The notes beneath the pieces are model-generated. The model saw only the letters and a program-made list of their open reading frames with translations, was not told where the DNA came from and searched no databases. The position numbers were made by a program, and so were the translations under genes. Positions 16,817 through 24,376 of a DNA stretch of 64,000 nt are shown piece after piece; within the stretch, counting starts at the first letter, position 1, and the number at the start of each line of letters is the position of its first letter. This DNA is from JAVKFY01 sp040223615 (GTDB taxonomy: Bacteria > Pseudomonadota > Alphaproteobacteria > GCA-2731375), in NCBI GenBank assembly GCA_040223615.1, contig JAVKFY010000017.1:1-64000 (forward strand). The letters are read 5' to 3'.

Positions 16817-18512
16817 GCCCAAGGTCATCCGCTGCGCCATCTATACCCGCAAGTCGACCGACGAGGGGTTGGAGCAGGACTTCAACTCGCTGCATGCCCA
16901 GCGCGAGGCCTGCGAGGCCTACATCAAGAGCCAAGTCGCCGAGGGCTGGCGTTGCCTGCCGGAACACTACGACGACGGCGGCTACTCCGGCGGTAACACC
17001 GACCGTCCCGGCCTACAGGCCCTGCTACAGGCGATCCAGGCCAGGCAACTGGACGTCATTGTCGTCTACAAGATCGACCGCCTGACCCGATCGCTCGCCG
17101 ACTTCGCCCGCCTGGCCGAGCTGTTCGACGCCCAGGCCATATCCTTTGTGTCGGTGACGCAACAGTTCAACACCACCACGTCGATGGGGCGGCTGACCCT
17201 CAACATGCTGCTGTCCTTCGCCCAGTTCGAACGCGAGATCACCGGTGAGCGCATCCGCGACAAGATCGCCGCCTCGAAGAAGAAGGGTATGTGGATGGGG
17301 GGCAACGTGCCTGTCGGCTACGACGCCGTCGACCGGCGACTCGTCATCGATCCGGCCGGCGCCGAAACTATCCGGAGCATGTTCCGGCTCTATCTGGAGG
17401 CCGGCGACGTACCGGCGCTGGCGCTTCGGCTCGAAGAAATCGGCGTCCGCACGCGAGCGCGCGTGGTCAACGGCGGCAAGCCCGCGGGCGGGCTGCCCTA
17501 CCGGCCAGGGCACCTCTACCAGCTGCTGTCGAACCCGCTCTACATCGGCCAGATCCGGCACAAGGACCAGACCTACCCAGGCGAACACGAGGCGATCATC
17601 GACCAGCCGATCTGGGACGCCGTCCAGGCCCAGCTCGCCCAGAATACGCAAGGGCCGCGAACCCGCCGCGGGCGCGCCGCACAGGAACCAAGTCTATTGG
17701 CTGGCCTCGTGGTCGCCAGCAGCGGTAATCGCTTCACGCCGTCGCACGCCAACAAGGGTGGACGGCGCTACCGGTACTACATCGAACAGGCAGCACCCGA
17801 GGCTGACCTGCCACCAAACTGGCGGCGTCGCCGCATCCCGGCTCTCGACCTCGAAGGCGTGGTCCGGGAAGCCGTCGATCGCCTCCTTGGCGACCAGGCC
17901 GCCCTGGTAGCGGCGGCCGGCACCGGCAACGACGCCGAAGAGACCGAAATGGCGACGCTGGCGGCGCGGCGGCTTCAACTCGATCTCCGGATCGGGGACA
18001 GCAACAGCTGGCACGAACTCTTGCGCCCGCTGCTCCAGGGAATCGAGTTTGACGACAAGAACGTCCGGATCGCCATCGATCGCACCCAGCTTCGAGCAAG
18101 CCTTCGGCTTGAGGGCCCGCTATCCGAAGGCGAGCCCGATGCCTACGTCCTAGACGTCGCCGTGCGAGTAAAGACACGCGGCGTTCGAAAGAAGATGACC
18201 GTAGGTGCCGCGGAACAACGAAACCCCGCCGATGCCGACCTCTCCCTCATAAAGGCGATCACTCGAGCGCACGACTGGTTCGACCGGCTTAGCCACGGTG
18301 AGGCCGACTCGGTCCACGCGATCGCTGACGCAGAGAGCGTCACTTCGTCCTACGTCTCTCGCATCCTGCGGCTGGCGTTCCTTGCACCGGGCATCGTCGA
18401 AGCTGTGCTCGACCGGCGGCAGGCGTTCGACGTGTACACCCAGCGGCTGAACTTCAACGCTGACATACCGCTCAGCTGGCAGGACCAGCGTCAGACCCTC
18501 GGCATGGGGTAG
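16809..18512 (+). CDS. Large serine recombinase
   Basis: A 567-residue site-specific recombinase. Residues 8-160 form the resolvase catalytic domain: nucleophile Ser16 in IYTRKSTDEG, arginines in YKIDRLTRSLADFARL, and QFEREITGERIRDKIAASKK leading into the long helix. Residues ~180-290 match the Recombinase domain (NVPVGYDA, YQLLSNPLYIGQIRH). The usual zinc-ribbon cysteines are replaced (LAGLVVASSGNRFTPSH), as is common in the DUF2924-linked subgroup. A C-terminal helix-turn-helix (VHAIADAESVTSSYVSRIL) ends the protein. It would integrate and excise the element by serine-mediated strand exchange. The start at 16809 overlaps the DUF2924 stop. Repeats with tRNA-Ser fragments lie just downstream. 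Confidence 0.93.
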   Translation: MSRPKVIRCAIYTRKSTDEGLEQDFNSLHAQREACEAYIKSQVAEGWRCLPEHYDDGGYSGGNTDRPGLQALLQAIQARQLDVIVVYKIDRLTRSLADFARLAELFDAQAISFVSVTQQFNTTTSMGRLTLNMLLSFAQFEREITGERIRDKIAASKKKGMWMGGNVPVGYDAVDRRLVIDPAGAETIRSMFRLYLEAGDVPALALRLEEIGVRTRARVVNGGKPAGGLPYRPGHLYQLLSNPLYIGQIRHKDQTYPGEHEAIIDQPIWDAVQAQLAQNTQGPRTRRGRAAQEPSLLAGLVVASSGNRFTPSHANKGGRRYRYYIEQAAPEADLPPNWRRRRIPALDLEGVVREAVDRLLGDQAALVAAAGTGNDAEETEMATLAARRLQLDLRIGDSNSWHELLRPLLQGIEFDDKNVRIAIDRTQLRASLRLEGPLSEGEPDAYVLDVAVRVKTRGVRKKMTVGAAEQRNPADADLSLIKAITRAHDWFDRLSHGEADSVHAIADAESVTSSYVSRILRLAFLAPGIVEAVLDRRQAFDVYTQRLNFNADIPLSWQDQRQTLGMG

Positions 18513-18593
18513 GTCGCGACCATCGCCCGCCAGCGGACCTCTCCGCTTCGGACCACGAATAGCCTTCTGGCCGGCGCGCAGTGCCAAACTGGC

Positions 18594-18726
18594 GGTACCG
18601 TTGTCCGCCGACTTCCGTACCACGACAATCGCCTTACGGAGACTCAGGCGCCGCCATCGCCCGTATGTAGTCTCCGGAGACCAGCCCCGGTCCCGCATTC
18701 GATGCTCGCAAGCGCGAAAAGAGTCG
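18594..18726 (+). repeat. 133-bp direct repeat, unit 1
   Basis: This segment aligns without gaps to 18968-19100; by hand count about 95 of 133 bases agree. Both units start with GGTACCG and end with GCGAAAAGAGTCG. Unit 1 contains a perfect 12-bp palindrome, GTCTCCGGAGAC, at 18670-18681. It lies 82 bp after the recombinase stop and 66 bp before a tRNA-Ser 3'-end fragment, with exactly the same spacing as unit 2 to the intact tRNA. Confidence 0.75.
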
Positions 18727-18792
18727 CAGTAACGGACGTTTGCGGCGCTGCGTAGATTCAGCGAAATTGTAGCTTTTGCGAAAGCAAATGTC

Positions 18793-18830
18793 TGGCGGAG
18801 AGCAAGTGAATCGAACTTGCGGTATGCTCG
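18793..18830 (-). other. tRNA-Ser 3'-end fragment (putative att site)
   Basis: On the minus strand this 38-bp segment ends in CTCTCCGCCA and matches the 3' part (variable-arm edge, T-arm, acceptor, CCA) of the intact tRNA-Ser at 19167-19256, with about 28 of 38 bases agreeing. A T-arm can form only as GCAAG/CTTGC with a 9-nt loop, and no anticodon arm follows, so it is not a working tRNA. Its offset from the intact copy is 374 bp, identical to the offset between the two 133-bp repeats. Confidence 0.65.
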
Positions 18831-18967
18831 TCTCTGCTAACCCTCGGAGACAACGGGCGAATTCCGACTAAGTACTTGTTGCCTATGCGCATTCCGGTAC
18901 TGTGAACTGTCTTCGTACCGTCGGTTGAGATGGAGAACTCCGAAGAGCGGAGCGAAGTCGAACCAAC

Positions 18968-19100
18968 GGTACCGAGCTGTGAGGAGTTTCGTACCGCGAC
19001 AATCGCCCGACAGAGACATAAGCGTCGACACGCCTCAGACGTCGTCTCCAGAGACCGGCTACGACTCCGATCTCGATGCTCGCAACTGCGAAAAGAGTCG
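18968..19100 (+). repeat. 133-bp direct repeat, unit 2
   Basis: This is the second unit of the repeat described at 18594, ending 66 bp before the 3' end of the intact tRNA-Ser gene. The palindrome here is imperfect, GTCTCCAGAGAC at 19044-19055. The stretch between the units (18831-18967) contains no gene; a stem GTCTC/GAGAC occurs at 18829-18850. Confidence 0.75.
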
Positions 19101-19166
19101 TCTTTTCCGCAGGTTGCGGTGCACCTGAAATTTCCCTAAGTCATTGATTCCAAAGAGAAAAATAGC

Positions 19167-19256
19167 TGGCGGAGGGGGTGGGATTCGAACCCACGGTACG
19201 CTCGCGCGTACAACGGTTTTCGAGACCGCCCCGTTCGACCACTCCGGCACCCCTCC
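19167..19256 (-). tRNA. tRNA-Ser(CGA)
   Basis: The minus strand reads GGAGGGGTGCCGGAGTGGTC at the 5' end, an anticodon loop with CTCGAAA (anticodon CGA, reading UCG), a long variable arm as expected for serine, a T-arm GTGGG-TTCGAAT-CCCAC, and an encoded CCA at 19167-19169. All stems pair. It marks the border between accessory DNA on its 3' side and core genes on its 5' side, the usual orientation of tRNA-targeted islands. Confidence 0.96.
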
Positions 19257-19534
19257 GCATTGGGCGTCGTCAACGCTGGTCGGTCCGTCGGGGCGTGGCC
19301 CTGGCGGCGGGAGACGCCATATAAGGAATCCGGGCCGGCCGACGCAAGGCCAAAGCCCCGCCGGCGGTCGATTTCCCGGCCACGCGCGCGCATCGCGGCG
19401 TTGACTTGGCCCGCCGCCAACCGTATACGCATCCGGCGCGCGCGGCGGCCACGGTCGCCGTGAGGGCGGGCTGTGCGAAAAGTCAGCTATGGGGAAAGCC
19501 CCCGCAGCGCCAGGATTTGGACGGATAAGAGACC

Positions 19535-19849
19535 ATGTACGCAGTGATCAGGACCGGCGGTAAACAGTACCGCGTTCAGCCGAACGACGTGATCAAGGTC
19601 GAGAAGCTGACCGGCGAGGCCGGCGAGACCCTGGTGCTCGACGACGTGCTGCTGGTCGGCGACGGCGACAACGTCACCATCGGCGCGCCAGGGGTGGACG
19701 GCGCGAGCGTGCAGGCCACCGTGCTGGAGCAGACCCGGGCGGCCAAGATCACCATCTTCAAGAAGAAGCGGCGCAAGAACTACCGGCGCAAGAACGGTCA
19801 CCGCCAGCACCTCACCGTGCTGCGGATCACCGAGATCGCGGCCGCGTAA
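19535..19849 (+). CDS. rplU: 50S ribosomal protein L21
   Basis: A 104-residue protein beginning MYAVIRTGGKQYRVQPNDVI, the conserved L21 start, and ending with the RNA-binding segment KKKRRKNYRRKNGHRQ plus LTVLRITEI. It binds 23S rRNA domain IV/V in the large subunit. Length and sequence are normal. It is the first gene of the rplU-rpmA pair, 27 bp before rpmA; the ~280 bp between it and tRNA-Ser must hold the promoter. A GGGG/CCCC hairpin at about 19491-19503 lies in the leader. Confidence 0.98.
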   Translation: MYAVIRTGGKQYRVQPNDVIKVEKLTGEAGETLVLDDVLLVGDGDNVTIGAPGVDGASVQATVLEQTRAAKITIFKKKRRKNYRRKNGHRQHLTVLRITEIAAA

Positions 19850-19876
19850 GCCCGGCGCGCAAGAGGAGAACCCGAA

Positions 19877-20134
19877 ATGGCCCATAAAAAGGCAGGCGGC
19901 AGCTCACGCAACGGCCGCGATACCGCTGGCCGCCGGCTCGGCGTCAAGAAGTTCGGTGGCGAGCAGGTGATCCCCGGCAACATCATCATCCGCCAGCGTG
20001 GCACCAAGTGGCGCCCGGGCGAGAATGTCGGCCTCGGCAAGGACCACACGATCTATGCCCTGATCGAGGGCAAGGTGGTGTTCAAGACCCGCGCCAACGA
20101 TCGCTCCTACGTTTCAGTCGAGCCGCCGGCGTAG
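19877..20134 (+). CDS. rpmA: 50S ribosomal protein L27
   Basis: An 85-residue protein beginning MAHKKAGGSSRNGRDT, followed by GRRLGVKKFGGEQVIPGNII and IRQRGTKWRPGENVGLGKDHT, all standard for L27. The basic N-terminal tail reaches the peptidyl-transferase centre. No cleavable N-terminal extension is present, unlike the L27 of Firmicutes. AGAGGAG precedes the start. A strong hairpin terminator follows, separating it from obgE. Confidence 0.98.
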   Translation: MAHKKAGGSSRNGRDTAGRRLGVKKFGGEQVIPGNIIIRQRGTKWRPGENVGLGKDHTIYALIEGKVVFKTRANDRSYVSVEPPA

Positions 20135-20162
20135 CTCGCGACCGCGCGCGACGTCAGTCTTC

Positions 20163-20193
20163 GCGGGGGATGCGCAAGCATTCCCCGCTTTTC
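20163..20193 (+). terminator. Rho-independent terminator after rpmA
   Basis: GCGGGGGATGC and GCATTCCCCGC form an 11-bp stem with one G-T pair around a GCAA tetraloop (20163-20188), followed by TTTT. It lies 29 bp after the rpmA stop and about 35 bp before obgE, so it ends the ribosomal-protein transcript or attenuates read-through into obgE. Confidence 0.8.
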
Positions 20194-20228
20194 GTTTCTG
20201 GACCCAACGCTAGCAAACGACCAGTACG

Positions 20229-21260
20229 ATGAAGTTCGTCGACCAGGCCAAGATATTCATTTCCTCCGGGCGCGGCGGGCACGGCTGCCTCAGCTTCCGG
20301 CGCGAGAAGTTCATCGAGTTCGGCGGGCCGGACGGCGGCGACGGCGGGCGCGGCGGCGACGTGGTGGTGGAAGCCGTGCCCGGCCTCAACACGCTGGTCG
20401 ACCACCGGTTCCAGCCGCACATCAAGGCAAAGAACGGCCGCCCCGGCGAGGGCGCCAACCGCACCGGCGCGTCTGCCGCCGAAGTGGTGGTGAAGGTGCC
20501 GGTCGGCACCCAGGTGTTCGACGAGGACACCGACGAACTGCTCGCCGACCTGACCGAGGAGGGCCAGCGCGTGCTGCTGGCCAAGGGCGGCGACGGCGGG
20601 CGCGGCAATACCCACTTCAAGTCCTCGACGAACCGGGCGCCGCGTCGCTTCGAGGAAGGCTTCCCCGGCGAGGAGCGCACGGTGATCCTGCGCCTCAAGC
20701 TGCTGGCCGACGCCGGCCTGCTGGGGCTGCCGAATGCCGGCAAGTCGACATTTCTGGCGGCGGTGAGCGCGGCGCGGCCGAAGGTCGCCGACTATCCCTT
20801 CACCACGCTGCATCCGCAGCTTGGCGTGGTCGAGATCGACGGCGCCGGCTTCGTGCTGGCCGACATCCCGGGGCTGATCGAGGGCGCGCACGAGGGCGCC
20901 GGGCTGGGCCTGCGATTCCTGGGCCATGTCGAGCGCTGCCGCGTGCTGCTGCATCTGGTCGACGGCACCGGCGAGGACCCGGCCGAGGCCTATCGCACGG
21001 TGCGGGCGGAACTGGAGGCCTACGACGCCGAGCTGGCGGCGAAGCCGGAAATCGTGGCGCTGAACAAGTGCGACGCGCTCGCCGACGAGGAGATCGAGGC
21101 GCGCGCGGCGGCGCTGGCCGAGGCGGCCGGCGGACCGGTGCTGCGGCTATCCGGTGTTACCGGGGCCGGCGTGCGCGAGGCGCTGCGGGCGCTGGCGGCG
21201 GAGATCGAGGCGCGGCGCGAGGCGGAGGCGCCGGCGCAGGACGAGGCGTGGCGGCCATGA
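20229..21260 (+). CDS. obgE: GTPase ObgE/CgtA
   Basis: A 343-residue protein. Residues 1-158 form the glycine-rich Obg fold (GPDGGDGGRGGDVVVEA, GGDGGRGNTHFKSSTNRAPR). The G domain follows with P-loop GLPNAGKST at 166-174, switch region PFTTLHP, DIPG (G3) and NKCD (G4). The C-terminus is short, without the TGS-like OCT domain of some Firmicutes versions. Obg proteins bind the 50S subunit and act in late ribosome assembly and stress responses. The stop overlaps the proB ATG (ATGA), so the two are coupled. Confidence 0.97.
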   Translation: MKFVDQAKIFISSGRGGHGCLSFRREKFIEFGGPDGGDGGRGGDVVVEAVPGLNTLVDHRFQPHIKAKNGRPGEGANRTGASAAEVVVKVPVGTQVFDEDTDELLADLTEEGQRVLLAKGGDGGRGNTHFKSSTNRAPRRFEEGFPGEERTVILRLKLLADAGLLGLPNAGKSTFLAAVSAARPKVADYPFTTLHPQLGVVEIDGAGFVLADIPGLIEGAHEGAGLGLRFLGHVERCRVLLHLVDGTGEDPAEAYRTVRAELEAYDAELAAKPEIVALNKCDALADEEIEARAAALAEAAGGPVLRLSGVTGAGVREALRALAAEIEARREAEAPAQDEAWRP

Positions 21261-22372
21261 ACCAGCCGCTCGCCACATCGCGTCGGCTGGTGGTGAAAAT
21301 CGGCTCGGCGTTGCTGGTCGACAAGGCGCGCGGCACGCTGCGGCGCGAATGGCTGCGGGCGCTGGCCGACGACGTGGCGCGGCTGTGCGGCAACGGCGCC
21401 GAAGTGCTGATCGTGTCGTCCGGCGCCATCGCGCTGGGCCGCGGGCCGCTGGGGCTGAAGCCCGGCGCGCTGATGCTGGAGGACCAGCAGGCCGCCGCCG
21501 CGACTGGCCAGATCCGGCTGGCGCACGCCTATCAGGAGGAACTGGCGCGGCACGACATCACCGTGGCGCAGATCCTGCTGACCGCGTCCGACACCGAAGA
21601 GCGCCGGCGCTATCTCAACGCGCGCAACACGGTCGAACGCCTGCTGACCCGGCGCGCGGTGCCGGTGATCAACGAGAACGACACCGTCGCCACCGAGGAA
21701 ATCCGCTTCGGCGAGAATGACGGGCTGGCGGCCCGCGTGGCGGCGATGATCGGCGCCGACTGCCTGGTGCTGCTGTCCGACATCGACGGGCTCTACACCG
21801 CCGATCCGGGCGAGGCCGGGGCCGAGTTCGTGTCCGAGGTGGCGCGCATCGACAAGCGTATCGAACAGATGGCGTCGGGCAGCCGCACCAACGTCGGCAG
21901 CGGCGGCATGGTCACCAAGATCGCGGCAGCGAAGATCGCGACACGGGCCGGCTGCACCATGGCGATCGCCGACGGACGCGAGCTCAACCCGCTGACCCGG
22001 CTGCTGGAAGGCGCGCGCTGCACCTGGTTCGCGGCGCAGGGTACGCCGGACGGCGCCCGCAAGCGCTGGATAGCCGGCAGTTTGAAGCCGGCCGGGTCGA
22101 TCCGCATCGATGCCGGCGCGGCAGCAGCGTTGAGATCCGGCAAGAGCCTGCTGCCGGCGGGGGTGACCGGCATCGAGGGCCGGTTTCAGCGCGGCGACGC
22201 GGTGGTGGTGCGCGACGCCGACGGCGCCGAGCTGGCGCGCGGCCTGAGCGCCTATTCCGCCGACGACGCCGCCCGCATCAAGGGCCACCGCAGCAAGGAG
22301 ATCGCGGCGATCCTCGGCTATGCCGGCCGCCACGAAATGATCCACCGCGACGACCTCGCGTTCACGGGGTGA
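21257..22372 (+). CDS. proB: Glutamate 5-kinase
   Basis: A 371-residue protein that phosphorylates glutamate in the first step of proline synthesis. The amino acid kinase domain begins RRLVVKIGSALLVD, with VSSGAIALG, PVINENDTVATEEIRFGEND and LLSDIDGLYT. A conserved G-S-G-G-M segment (VGSGGMVTKIAAAKIA) binds nucleotide. A C-terminal PUA domain (~280-365) is present, as in most bacterial ProB. The start at 21257 overlaps the obgE stop. The partner proA lies downstream, separated by a REP/transposase insertion. Confidence 0.97.
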   Translation: MNQPLATSRRLVVKIGSALLVDKARGTLRREWLRALADDVARLCGNGAEVLIVSSGAIALGRGPLGLKPGALMLEDQQAAAATGQIRLAHAYQEELARHDITVAQILLTASDTEERRRYLNARNTVERLLTRRAVPVINENDTVATEEIRFGENDGLAARVAAMIGADCLVLLSDIDGLYTADPGEAGAEFVSEVARIDKRIEQMASGSRTNVGSGGMVTKIAAAKIATRAGCTMAIADGRELNPLTRLLEGARCTWFAAQGTPDGARKRWIAGSLKPAGSIRIDAGAAAALRSGKSLLPAGVTGIEGRFQRGDAVVVRDADGAELARGLSAYSADDAARIKGHRSKEIAAILGYAGRHEMIHRDDLAFTG

Positions 22373-22380
22373 TGTGGTTC

Positions 22381-22470
22381 GTAGCCCGGATGGAGCGCAG
22401 CGCAATCCGGGAACGGAGTCGGCACTTCCACGGCCGGTCGCGGACCCTGCTTCGCTGCATCCCGGCTACG
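22381..22470. repeat. REP/BIME repeat, proB side
   Basis: Two facing REP-like motifs: GTAGCCCGGATGGAGCGCAG followed by CGCAATCCGGG, and about 50 bp later TTCGCTGCATCCCGGCTAC in the opposite sense. Each can fold as a GC-rich hairpin. They start 8 bp after the proB stop and flank the transposase gene at 22476. Confidence 0.8.
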
Positions 22471-22475
22471 TCGTC

Positions 22476-23006
22476 CTACCTCGGCTCACCGAAATCAATG
22501 TCACTGTCGTCGGTGGTTCCCCAATCCGCTGGCAGGGCCCCGTTGCGGACGAACCGGTGAAACGACGAATGGGGCCAGTCCGCAACACGCTTCACATACC
22601 CATGTTTGACCGGATTGAAGTGGATGTAGTCGGCATGGCGAGCAAAATCGCCCTCGTCACGCAGCGTGTGCTCCCAGAAACGGCGCTGCCAGAGCCGGTA
22701 CTCGCCTTTGCGATTCGGCCGCAGGCGGGGTTCATCGGCGACGATAGTCCTGGTAAAGCCGCTCTTGATAGCGCGCCATCGCCCAGAGTAGTCAGCATCG
22801 TCTTCCGGCAGCGTGAAGATCGCGTGCAGATGATCTGGCAATACAACGATGGCATCGATATCGAACGGGCGCGACGCCTGAGCAGCGCGCAGCGATCGAC
22901 GGAAGTCGTCGATGCGTTCCACCAGGGTACGCGCACGTCGATCGGCCAGAGCGACGGTGAAGAAGTAACTCCCGCCAGGCAGGAAATTACGGCGGTACCG
23001 CACCAT
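22476..23006 (-). CDS. REP-associated tyrosine transposase (RayT)
   Basis: A 176-residue Y1-type (IS200/IS605-like) transposase. It begins MVRYRRNFLPGGSYFFTVAL, contains the metal-binding His-x-His motif in LPDHLHAIFTLP, and the catalytic tyrosine region in HADYIHFNPVKHGYV. RayT enzymes cut and rejoin single-stranded DNA at REP hairpins and are thought to spread REPs. REPs lie on both sides here, as expected. I chose ATG 23006; a second ATG at 23015 is in frame. The gene looks intact. It has been inserted between proB and proA on the opposite strand. Confidence 0.92.
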   Translation of the reverse strand: MVRYRRNFLPGGSYFFTVALADRRARTLVERIDDFRRSLRAAQASRPFDIDAIVVLPDHLHAIFTLPEDDADYSGRWRAIKSGFTRTIVADEPRLRPNRKGEYRLWQRRFWEHTLRDEGDFARHADYIHFNPVKHGYVKRVADWPHSSFHRFVRNGALPADWGTTDDSDIDFGEPR

Positions 23007-23017
23007 GGCCAACATTG

Positions 23018-23049
23018 CCCCGGATTTCGCTTCGCTGCATCCGGGCTAC
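23018..23049. repeat. REP repeat, proA side
   Basis: CCGGATTTCGCTTCGCTGCA followed by TCCGGGCTAC, the inverse of the REP at 22381. It lies 11 bp upstream of the RayT start and 37 bp before proA, so it forms the other border of the REP-RayT unit. Confidence 0.8.
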
Positions 23050-23086
23050 ATTCTATCGTTGACATGCAAGACTAAGGAACGCCGCC

Positions 23087-24367
23087 ATGAGCCTGGCAGA
23101 AATCCGTGACGACGACGGCATCGAAGCGCAGATGCGCGACCTCGGGCGGGCCGCGAAGGCGGCGGTGCCGGTGCTGGCGCAGTCGCCGGCGGCGCAGCGC
23201 GACCTGGCGCTGACCAAGGCGGCGGAGGCGTTGCGGCGCGAGACCGCCGCGCTGCTGGAGGCCAACGCGGCCGATATGAAGGCGGCGGCGGAGAACGGCG
23301 TCGCGGCGCCGTTGATGGACCGGCTGCTGCTCGACGAGGCGCGGATCGAGGGCATCGCCCAGGCGCTGGAAGGCATCGCCGCACAGCCCGATCCGATCGG
23401 TGCCGTGGTCGACGAGTGGAAGCGGCCGAACGGCCTGGACATCGCCCGGGTGAAGGTGCCGCTGGGCGTCGTCGGCATCATCTACGAGAGCCGTCCGAAC
23501 GTCACCGCGGACGCTGGCGGGCTGTGCCTGAAGGCCGGCAACGCGGCGATCCTGCGTGGCGGTTCGGAAAGCTTCCATTCCAGCCGCGCCATTCACGCCT
23601 GCCTGGTCGAAGGCCTGCGCGAGGCCGGTTTGCCTGAAGCGGCGGTGCAACTGGTGCCGACCCGCGACCGCGCCGCCGTTGGCGCGATGCTGCGCATGGT
23701 CGGCCTGATCGACATCATCGTGCCGCGTGGCGGCAAGGGCCTGATCGAGAGGGTGCAGAACGAAAGCCGCCTGCCCGTCATCGCGCATCTGGACGGCAAC
23801 TGCCACGTCTATGTCGACGGCGCCGCCGACGCGACGATGGCGCTTGCCATCGTGGTCAACGCCAAGATGCGCCGGACCTCGATCTGCGGCGCGGCGGAGA
23901 CGGTGCTGTTCGATAGTGCCCGCCCCGAGGCGGTGGCACCGATCGTCAAGGCATTGCTCGACGCCGGCTGCGAGGTGCGCGGCGACGAGACCGTGCGGCA
24001 GGCCGACGACCGCGTGGTCGCCGCCGGGCCGGCCGACTGGGACACGGAGTATCTGGCGCCGATCATCGCCGCACGCATGGTCGACGGCGTGGAGGACGCG
24101 ATCCAGCATATCGAGACGCACGGCTCGCATCACACCGACGCCATCGTCACGGAGGACGCGACGGCGGCGAAGACATTCTTCCGCAAGGTCGACAGCGCCA
24201 TCCTGCTGCACAACGCCTCGACCCAGTTCGCCGACGGCGGCGAGTTCGGCATGGGCGCGGAGATCGGCATCTCCACCGGTCGGCTGCACGCGCGCGGTCC
24301 TGTCGGCGCGCAGGAGCTGACGACGATCAAGTACATCGTGCGCGGCAGCGGCCAGACCCGGCCCTGA
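23087..24367 (+). CDS. proA: Gamma-glutamyl phosphate reductase
   Basis: A 426-residue NADPH-dependent enzyme that turns gamma-glutamyl phosphate into glutamate semialdehyde, the second step of proline synthesis. Family segments: VPLGVVGIIYESRPNVTADA, LKAGNAAILRGGSES, DGNCHVYVD, the catalytic cysteine in MRRTSICGAAETVL, and STGRLHARGPVGAQELTT near the C-terminus. Length is normal. It follows the REP-RayT unit inserted between it and proB, and nadD starts 9 bp after its stop, so it probably heads a proA-nadD transcript. Confidence 0.97.
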   Translation: MSLAEIRDDDGIEAQMRDLGRAAKAAVPVLAQSPAAQRDLALTKAAEALRRETAALLEANAADMKAAAENGVAAPLMDRLLLDEARIEGIAQALEGIAAQPDPIGAVVDEWKRPNGLDIARVKVPLGVVGIIYESRPNVTADAGGLCLKAGNAAILRGGSESFHSSRAIHACLVEGLREAGLPEAAVQLVPTRDRAAVGAMLRMVGLIDIIVPRGGKGLIERVQNESRLPVIAHLDGNCHVYVDGAADATMALAIVVNAKMRRTSICGAAETVLFDSARPEAVAPIVKALLDAGCEVRGDETVRQADDRVVAAGPADWDTEYLAPIIAARMVDGVEDAIQHIETHGSHHTDAIVTEDATAAKTFFRKVDSAILLHNASTQFADGGEFGMGAEIGISTGRLHARGPVGAQELTTIKYIVRGSGQTRP

Positions 24368-24376
24368 TCCGCTTCG

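Noticed and set aside
10333..18512. A complete prophage or gene transfer agent cluster
   Set aside because: Only the terminase belongs to phage structure or packaging; portal, capsid, tail and lysis genes are absent.
18793..18830. A second functional tRNA-Ser
   Set aside because: Only the 3' part is present, the T-loop would have 9 nt, and no anticodon or D-arm follows.
21020..22405. Long minus-strand open frames opposite proB, proA, envC, asmA and the last gene
   Set aside because: They are antisense shadows of strongly coding plus-strand genes in high-GC DNA, with low-complexity Arg/His/Ala composition.
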